5,688 bases of DNA, from contig NHDB01000008.1 in NCBI GenBank assembly GCA_002167945.1, positions 17,334 through 23,021 of the forward strand, given 5' to 3'. The notes under the pieces were generated by a model, which did no database searches, was not told the DNA's origin, and was given only the letters and a program-made list of their open reading frames with translations. The DNA is from Flavobacteriaceae bacterium TMED48. GTDB lineage: Bacteria > Bacteroidota > Bacteroidia > Flavobacteriales > Flavobacteriaceae. Below are positions 1 to 5,688 of this stretch, piece after piece. How positions within the stretch are numbered: the stretch's first letter is position 1; each line of letters opens with the position of its first letter. Both the position numbers and the translations under genes were made by a program.

Positions 1-1128
<1,128 letters not shown>

Positions 1129-1129
1129 T

Positions 1130-1136
1130 AAGGTGA
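1130..1136 (+). promoter_or_regulatory. Shine-Dalgarno-like site of recO
   Basis: AAGGTGA lies 6 nt before the recO ATG and overlaps the tandem stops of gdhA. It is close to the AAGGAGG consensus at classical spacing, which supports ATG 1143 as the start and would allow reinitiation by ribosomes finishing gdhA. Bacteroidota usually rely little on Shine-Dalgarno pairing, so this may be chance. Confidence 0.4.
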
Positions 1137-1142
1137 TCTTAA

Positions 1143-1877
1143 ATGAAAGATACGGTACAAGCCATAGCGTTAGGCTCAGTTCGTTACGGAGACACCAGTC
1201 TTATCGTAGCATGCTATACCAGACAGTACGGTCTTCAATCTTATATGCTAAAAGGCGTGCTGAGTGCCAAACGAAATAAAAAGCTGTCAAAATCTTTTTT
1301 TGAACCTTTATCCCTTTTAGAATTTGAAGCCAAAAGAAATCAAGATCATAAATTGGGCTATCTACAACAAGTCCATTTGTTGTATCCCTATACCACCATT
1401 CCCTTCGATTTAAGAAAGAAAGCTGTTGTCTTTTTTTTAGCCGAAATTATTCACCAAGTGGTAAAAGAAGAGCAACAAGAAGCCAACCCTAGTTTGTTTG
1501 ATTTTATTCAAAAATGCATGCTGTGGCTGGATGAAAACGATTCGATTGGATTGTTTCATCTAAAAACTATACTTGATTTAACTTTATTCATGGGTTTTGA
1601 GCCCAATATGTCAGACCGAGATGCCCCTTATTTTGATCTTGAATCTGGTTGTATGTGTAGGTATAAACCTAAAGCCAATTTTATTGAAGGAAGACTAAAA
1701 AATTTATGGGTTGAAATTTTAGGCATGAAATTTGACATGATCTTAGAAATTAAAGTTTCAAAAGAAGAAAAGGCTGCGTTGTTAGATTATGCAATAAATT
1801 ATTTCAAACTACATTTACAACAATTCAAATCACCTAAATCAACAGAGATATTGAATGAACTATTTAAAGTTTCATAG
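1143..1877 (+). CDS. recO: DNA repair protein RecO
   Basis: RecO is the mediator that, with RecR (and RecF), loads RecA onto SSB-coated single-stranded DNA in gap repair and recombination; it acts in the cytoplasm on DNA. The 244-residue product has the usual family length. The N-terminal part (about residues 1-80) fits the RecO OB-fold, with the pattern YGDTSLIVACYTRQYG followed by LKGV and a basic stretch (KRNKK) suited to DNA contact. The rest is the helical C-terminal domain, with MGFEPN (150-155), YFDLESGCM (163-171) and the family-typical end YFKLHLQQFKSPKSTEIL (220-237). Only two cysteines remain (C170, C172) where zinc-binding RecO proteins have four, so a zinc finger is unlikely, as in many RecO proteins. 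The start at ATG 1143 leaves a full N-terminus and a well-placed ribosome site. It follows gdhA by 14 nt and its last 23 nt overlap the receptor gene. An eight-T run (1431-1438) lies in frame. Confidence 0.93.
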   Translation: MKDTVQAIALGSVRYGDTSLIVACYTRQYGLQSYMLKGVLSAKRNKKLSKSFFEPLSLLEFEAKRNQDHKLGYLQQVHLLYPYTTIPFDLRKKAVVFFLAEIIHQVVKEEQQEANPSLFDFIQKCMLWLDENDSIGLFHLKTILDLTLFMGFEPNMSDRDAPYFDLESGCMCRYKPKANFIEGRLKNLWVEILGMKFDMILEIKVSKEEKAALLDYAINYFKLHLQQFKSPKSTEILNELFKVS

Positions 1878-4332
1878 CATTATCATTTTGCTGCTTGCTC
1901 CTGTCTGGCTTATGAGTCAGGAGGCTTTAGTCTTAGACGGTGTCTCTGGATTTCCTCTTGAGGGTGTGGCCTTATTCAACAGTGACAAAACAAAAGCCAT
2001 CATTACCAATCAAGAAGGCAAAGCCCCTCTTGAAATTTTTTCTGAAAATGACAACATAACAGTTCAGCTCTTTGGTTTCGAAACTTTGGAAATTAAATTG
2101 AGTTCCGAAGAATTCAAAAATGGGATGACCCTGATGTTGGAACCAAAAGACCAAGCGCTTGATGAAGTGATCCTCTCTGTTGCACGAAATGCAACTACCC
2201 GCAAGCAGATTGCAGAGAAAGTAACTGTAATTGATGCGAAAACAATCGAACTTCAGCGCCCCGCCACAGGCGCAGAATTAGTCAGTCTAAGCCCAGGTGT
2301 GCGAATTCAAAAATCACAAGGTGGGGGAGGAAGCCCTGTCATTAGAGGATTTGAAGCCAATAGAATCTTGATGGTAGTTGACGGTGTCCGGATGAACAAC
2401 GCCACCTACAGAAGCGGACATTTACAAAACGCCATCACCATAAATCCCAATATCATCGATCGGGTTGAAGTCGTTTATGGTTCGTCCTCTATAGGATATG
2501 GATCTGATGCCCTGGGAGGGGTCATTCATTACTATACCAAAAACCCACTGATTAATAGTGAGCAGAAAACATCATCTTCCTTCTCAAGTGACTTTTCATC
2601 AGCAAGCAATGCTACTGTCAATTCATTTTCTACAGAAATGAGTTTTAAAAAATGGGCGAGCTTAACCAGCGTGAGCTATTCTAATTTTGGAGACATTCGT
2701 ATTGGGAAGAACAGAACACACGGCTATTCAGACTGGGGACTTACTCCATTTTACTCAGATAACTCAAGAACAAATTTTAACCCAAAGCAGTTAATCAACG
2801 AAAACCCCTTAATTCAAAAAAATACGGGCTATAGTCAACTGGATCTATTTCAAAAGTTTTTAATTCAGCTAAATGATGAAAACCAATTGGTGCTGAACTT
2901 TCAGTACTCTGGCTCTTCAGACATCTCGCGTTACGACAAGTTAGTTGAGGAGCAAAATGGGAGTCTCCGTTATGCAGAATGGTACTACGGCCCGCAAAAA
3001 AGGCTCTTAGTAGCACCTCAGCTCAAACTCTTCCCGCAAAAAAAGTTTTTAAACTCTGGTAAAATCACATTGGCTTATCAAGCCATTGAAGAATCTCGAA
3101 ACAGTAGATCTTTTGGGAGTCTAACACGTAAAATACAAAAAGAAAAAGTAGATGTTTGGAGTCTAAACGGAGATTTTGAATTCAGTCTGTCTGATCAACA
3201 TTCGTTTTCCTACGGTTTTGAGGGAACCTATAACAAGGTAAAATCTTTCGCCTTTGGGAAAGGCCTCATTGTCCAACAAAATAATATCACCGGGCTGTCT
3301 CCTTCGTCTCCTTTTCCTACGCGTTATCCTAGTAAGGGAAGTTCTTACGATAGCTTTGCTGGTTTTATAAACTGGATTTGGGATTTCAACAAAAAATTAA
3401 CACTGAATTTGGGACTGCGCTTTACCAATACAAATCTAGAGGCAATGTGGAAAGAATATTACAATATCAATGCACTGCTTGAAATGGTAAATCTAGATGC
3501 AACTGCACTTACCCAAACCCTAGCATTGACATTTCGCCCCTCTGAAAAAACACAGTGGAATGCCATTATTTCAAATGGATTTCGAAATCCAAATATTGAC
3601 GATGTAGGAAAAATAAGAGAAAGTAACGGCTTATTAGTGGTGCCAAATCCCTCTTTGTTTCCAGAATACGCCTACAACTTTGAATTAGGGCTCAGCAAAT
3701 ATTTCAATCAATCCAAAAATTATATTTCAATCAGAGGATTCACCACCTTAATTTCAAGACATATCGGTCGGAGTGACTATATCATTTTTGCAGATACTTC
3801 TACTCCTGATATTAACACCATTCTATACAATGGAGAGGAGGTTCAAACCATTGCAAATAATAATTTGGGCAATCGATACCTATACGGAGCATCTATAGAC
3901 GGTAATTTTTCTATCAGCGATCCCCTTTCTATTCGCGGGAGTTTAGATCTTATCAAAGCTGTTAAAAGTAAAAAATACGGTCCTTTACCCTCCATCTCTC
4001 CTGCCTTTGGTCGTTTGTTTTTACAATATCAAAAAAATGATTTGTTGAGTCATCTGAGTTTTCAATTTAGCGGTAAAAAAGACCCTAATGACTACAGCTT
4101 AGGTGGAGAAGACGGCTTAGAGGAAACCCCCTTGCTTTCTGGAAATCCAATAATTTTTGCAGGTTCCCCAGCATGGAATGAACTTTCGTGGTTGGCGCAA
4201 TACCAATGGAGAGAAAACACCGTTTTTAGAATTGCTTTAGATAATATTTTTGACGTACACTACCGCCCTTTTGCTTCCGGAATATCTGCCCCTGGAAGAA
4301 ATTTAAAATTAGGGTTGAATTACACCTTTTGA
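1855..4332 (+). CDS. TonB-dependent outer-membrane receptor, substrate unknown (heme-receptor-like features)
   Basis: An outer-membrane active transporter energised by TonB-ExbB-ExbD. The 825-residue product shows, in order: a signal peptide (about 1-21, hydrophobic IIILLLAPVWLM, likely cleavage after LMS before QEA); a carboxypeptidase-regulatory-like beta-sandwich (about 22-98); a TonB-box-like DEVILSV (103-109); a plug domain (about 115-228) with PVIRGFEANRILMVVDGVRM, YRSGHLQN and YGSDALGGVIHYYTKNP; and a 22-strand-type beta-barrel ending in the C-terminal Phe (LKLGLNYTF) expected for Bam-inserted barrels. The size and absence of a downstream SusD-like gene argue against a SusC-type glycan importer. 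FRNP (576-579) and NPSLFPE (598-604) resemble the FRAP and NPNL boxes of heme/hemoglobin receptors, but the His usually found between them is absent, so the substrate stays open. ATG 1855 is preferred because it alone supplies the complete signal peptide. The gene overlaps recO by 23 nt in another frame, suggesting coupled translation. Confidence 0.93.
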   Translation: MNYLKFHSIIILLLAPVWLMSQEALVLDGVSGFPLEGVALFNSDKTKAIITNQEGKAPLEIFSENDNITVQLFGFETLEIKLSSEEFKNGMTLMLEPKDQALDEVILSVARNATTRKQIAEKVTVIDAKTIELQRPATGAELVSLSPGVRIQKSQGGGGSPVIRGFEANRILMVVDGVRMNNATYRSGHLQNAITINPNIIDRVEVVYGSSSIGYGSDALGGVIHYYTKNPLINSEQKTSSSFSSDFSSASNATVNSFSTEMSFKKWASLTSVSYSNFGDIRIGKNRTHGYSDWGLTPFYSDNSRTNFNPKQLINENPLIQKNTGYSQLDLFQKFLIQLNDENQLVLNFQYSGSSDISRYDKLVEEQNGSLRYAEWYYGPQKRLLVAPQLKLFPQKKFLNSGKITLAYQAIEESRNSRSFGSLTRKIQKEKVDVWSLNGDFEFSLSDQHSFSYGFEGTYNKVKSFAFGKGLIVQQNNITGLSPSSPFPTRYPSKGSSYDSFAGFINWIWDFNKKLTLNLGLRFTNTNLEAMWKEYYNINALLEMVNLDATALTQTLALTFRPSEKTQWNAIISNGFRNPNIDDVGKIRESNGLLVVPNPSLFPEYAYNFELGLSKYFNQSKNYISIRGFTTLISRHIGRSDYIIFADTSTPDINTILYNGEEVQTIANNNLGNRYLYGASIDGNFSISDPLSIRGSLDLIKAVKSKKYGPLPSISPAFGRLFLQYQKNDLLSHLSFQFSGKKDPNDYSLGGEDGLEETPLLSGNPIIFAGSPAWNELSWLAQYQWRENTVFRIALDNIFDVHYRPFASGISAPGRNLKLGLNYTF

Positions 4333-4368
4333 TAAGGGTTAAAAAAGCAGTTTCACATTCATTTTTCA

Positions 4369-4400
4369 TTGCGCTATTTCCTTGAAATTAATTACTTTCG
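4369..4400 (+). promoter_or_regulatory. Candidate Bacteroidota-type promoter of ileS
   Basis: TTG at 4369-4371 is followed after 21 nt by TACTTTCG at 4393-4400, one mismatch from the Bacteroidota -7 consensus TAnnTTTG. The spacing falls in the range known for Flavobacterium promoters. It lies in the gap after the receptor gene and before ileS, where a promoter is expected. Transcription would start roughly at 4404-4408, just before the hairpin. Found by eye only; AT-rich sequence yields such matches by chance. Confidence 0.5.
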
Positions 4401-4412
4401 CACATTAAGTCC

Positions 4413-4442
4413 ACTAATATCAGCCCGAGGCTGATGTTAAGT
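4413..4442 (+). promoter_or_regulatory. GC-rich hairpin in the ileS leader
   Basis: ATCAGCC (4419-4425) and GGCTGAT (4429-4435) are perfect inverted repeats around a three-base CGA loop. The stem extends outward through a T-G wobble and AAT/ATT-like pairs, then ACT/AGT after one bulged A, to about 13 pairs. No T-run follows, so it is a poor intrinsic terminator for the receptor gene. If the upstream promoter is real, the hairpin sits almost at the 5' end of the ileS mRNA, where it could protect the transcript or control translation. It contains the in-frame ATG at 4434-4436 in its 3' arm. It has no visible T-box features. Confidence 0.6.
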
Positions 4443-4472
4443 ACTTCAAAAACTTTTAAAAAATCTGGAGAG

Positions 4473-5688
4473 GTGAAATTTAAAGAATATACACAGCTGA
4501 ATTTAACCAAGGTTGCAGAAGAAATTCTGGAACAATGGAAAACAGACGATACCTTTTCTAAAAGTATTACTAACAGAGATGGACAAACCCCTTTTATTTT
4601 TTACGAGGGACCCCCGTCAGCAAACGGTATGCCGGGTATTCATCATGTAATGGCAAGGGCGATAAAAGATATATTTTGCCGTTACAAAACACAAAAAGGG
4701 TTTAAAGTAGATCGAAAAGCAGGGTGGGATACTCATGGTCTTCCTGTAGAACTTGGCGTGGAAAAAGAATTGGGCATTACCAAGGACGATATCGGAAAAA
4801 CCATCAGTATTGAAGATTACAATAATGCTTGTAAAAAAGCAGTAATGCGATATACTAACATATGGAATAACCTAACTGAACGCATCGGGTATTGGGTTGA
4901 TATGGACGATCCCTACATCACTTATACCTCCAAATATATGGAAACGGTTTGGTGGCTTATTAAACAGATTTACGAAAAAAATCTGCTTTACAAAGGCTAT
5001 ACTATACAACCGTACTCTCCTATGGCGGGAACTGGTTTAAGCTCACACGAGCTCAACCAACCTGGCACCTATCAAGATGTCACAGATACAACGGTTACCG
5101 CCCAATTCAAAGCTGTAGAATCCAATCTTCCAGAGCAATTAAAAAGCAATGTTCCTCTTTATTTTTTGGCTTGGACGACTACCCCTTGGACCTTGCCTTC
5201 CAATACTGCCTTAACCGTTGGAGAAAAAATTGACTATGTTGTAGTATCTACCTTTAATCAATATACACATAAAGCGATTCGTGTAATACTAGCCAAAGAA
5301 TTAATCTCTAAACAATTCGGCAAAAAATACACCCAACAAGACGATTTAAGTAACTACAAAGCAGGGGACAAGCACATACCCTACTTTATCGAAAACAATC
5401 TTAAAGGAAAAGATTTAATTGGCATTCGCTACGAACAGCTTTGGTCCGAAGCACCGCTTCCATTGACCAATCCCGAAAACGCATTTCGTATAATTGCCGG
5501 TGATTTTGTGACTACAGAAGACGGTACTGGCATTGTTCATACTGCTCCGACTTTTGGTGCAGACGACGCCAAAGTTGCCAAAGAAGCAAGCCCGGAAGTT
5601 CCACCTCTTTTAGTTAAAGATGAAAATGGAAATTTAGTTCCACTAGTAGATTTACAAGGTCGTTTTAGAAAAGAAGTGGGCCGTTTAA
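4473..5688 (+). CDS. ileS: Isoleucyl-tRNA synthetase, N-terminal part (3'-truncated by window edge)
   Basis: A class I synthetase that charges tRNA-Ile with isoleucine using ATP and hydrolyses mischarged valine. The frame runs to the last base without a stop: 405 codons are present of roughly 1100 usual in Bacteroidota. Counting from GTG 4473, the Rossmann fold shows FYEGPPSANGMPGIHH, where GIHH (residues 55-58, nt 4635-4646) stands in the place of HIGH, then KAGWDTHGLPVE and YSPMAGTGLSSHE. The CP1 editing domain shows WTTTPWTLPSN (234-244, nt 5172-5204) and GTGIVHTAPTFGADD (351-365), including the conserved editing Asp. KMSKS and the anticodon-binding domain lie beyond the window. GTG 4473 gives MKFKEYTQLNL, close to flavobacterial N-termini; an in-frame ATG at 4434 would add 13 residues (MLSTSKTFKKSGE) not typical of the family as I recall it. 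Neither start has a well-spaced ribosome site, so the start is uncertain while the identity is not. Confidence 0.95.
   Translation, partial: MKFKEYTQLNLTKVAEEILEQWKTDDTFSKSITNRDGQTPFIFYEGPPSANGMPGIHHVMARAIKDIFCRYKTQKGFKVDRKAGWDTHGLPVELGVEKELGITKDDIGKTISIEDYNNACKKAVMRYTNIWNNLTERIGYWVDMDDPYITYTSKYMETVWWLIKQIYEKNLLYKGYTIQPYSPMAGTGLSSHELNQPGTYQDVTDTTVTAQFKAVESNLPEQLKSNVPLYFLAWTTTPWTLPSNTALTVGEKIDYVVVSTFNQYTHKAIRVILAKELISKQFGKKYTQQDDLSNYKAGDKHIPYFIENNLKGKDLIGIRYEQLWSEAPLPLTNPENAFRIIAGDFVTTEDGTGIVHTAPTFGADDAKVAKEASPEVPPLLVKDENGNLVPLVDLQGRFRKEVGRL

Noticed and set aside
1431..1438. Run of eight T in recO, a possible slippage or phase-variation tract
   Set aside because: It is in frame and encodes FFL in a plausible hydrophobic helix; a housekeeping repair gene is an unlikely phase-variable target, and such short runs are common in AT-rich genomes.
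1972..2154. Minus-strand open frame of 60 codons
   Set aside because: Antisense to the regulatory-like domain of the receptor gene; no recognisable motif.
2795..3016. Minus-strand open frame of 73 codons
   Set aside because: Antisense to the barrel part of the receptor gene; no recognisable motif.
3351..3358. TAGCTTTG, an exact match to the Bacteroidota -7 consensus
   Set aside because: Lies deep in the receptor coding sequence, with no gene starting downstream for about 1 kb; a chance match in AT-rich sequence.
4413..4442. Hairpin read as an intrinsic terminator of the receptor gene
   Set aside because: No T-run follows on either strand, and it lies after, not before, the candidate ileS promoter.
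4401..4472. T-box riboswitch upstream of ileS
   Set aside because: The leader is far too short and lacks a T-box sequence, specifier loop and terminator; T-boxes are mainly a Firmicutes feature.

Overview
The window comes from an AT-rich member of the Bacteroidota, most likely Flavobacteriia-like. Three things point there. The isoleucyl-tRNA synthetase begins like flavobacterial IleRS and carries the GIHH form of its signature motif. The outer-membrane receptor has the N-terminal carboxypeptidase-regulatory-like domain typical of Bacteroidota TonB-dependent transporters. The only good promoter candidate fits the Bacteroidota -33/-7 pattern (TTG, about 21 nt, TAnnTTTG-like) rather than the sigma70 consensus. 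No genus can be named from sequence alone.

Layout, all on the + strand: (1) 1-1128, the last 375 codons of gdhA, an NADP-type glutamate dehydrogenase whose 5' end lies outside the window; (2) 1143-1877, recO, recombination mediator; (3) 1855-4332, a TonB-dependent outer-membrane receptor overlapping the end of recO by 23 nt; (4) 4333-4472, a non-coding gap with a candidate promoter and a GC-rich hairpin; (5) 4473 (or 4434) to the window end, the first third or so of ileS, cut off at the 3' edge. The four minus-strand open frames are shadows of these genes.

The first three genes are packed tightly (14 nt, then an overlap), with no terminator visible between them, so they are probably co-transcribed at least in part. 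They share no pathway: ammonium assimilation, DNA repair and outer-membrane uptake. The ileS gene appears to start a new transcript.

I found no mobile element, CRISPR array, RNA gene, phage gene or evident new system. This is mostly ordinary core-genome sequence. The points worth a second look are the swapped GIHH motif of IleRS (possible natural mupirocin resistance), the hairpin and ambiguous start of ileS, and the uncertain substrate of the receptor, which has a degenerate version of the heme-receptor FRAP/NPNL signature.
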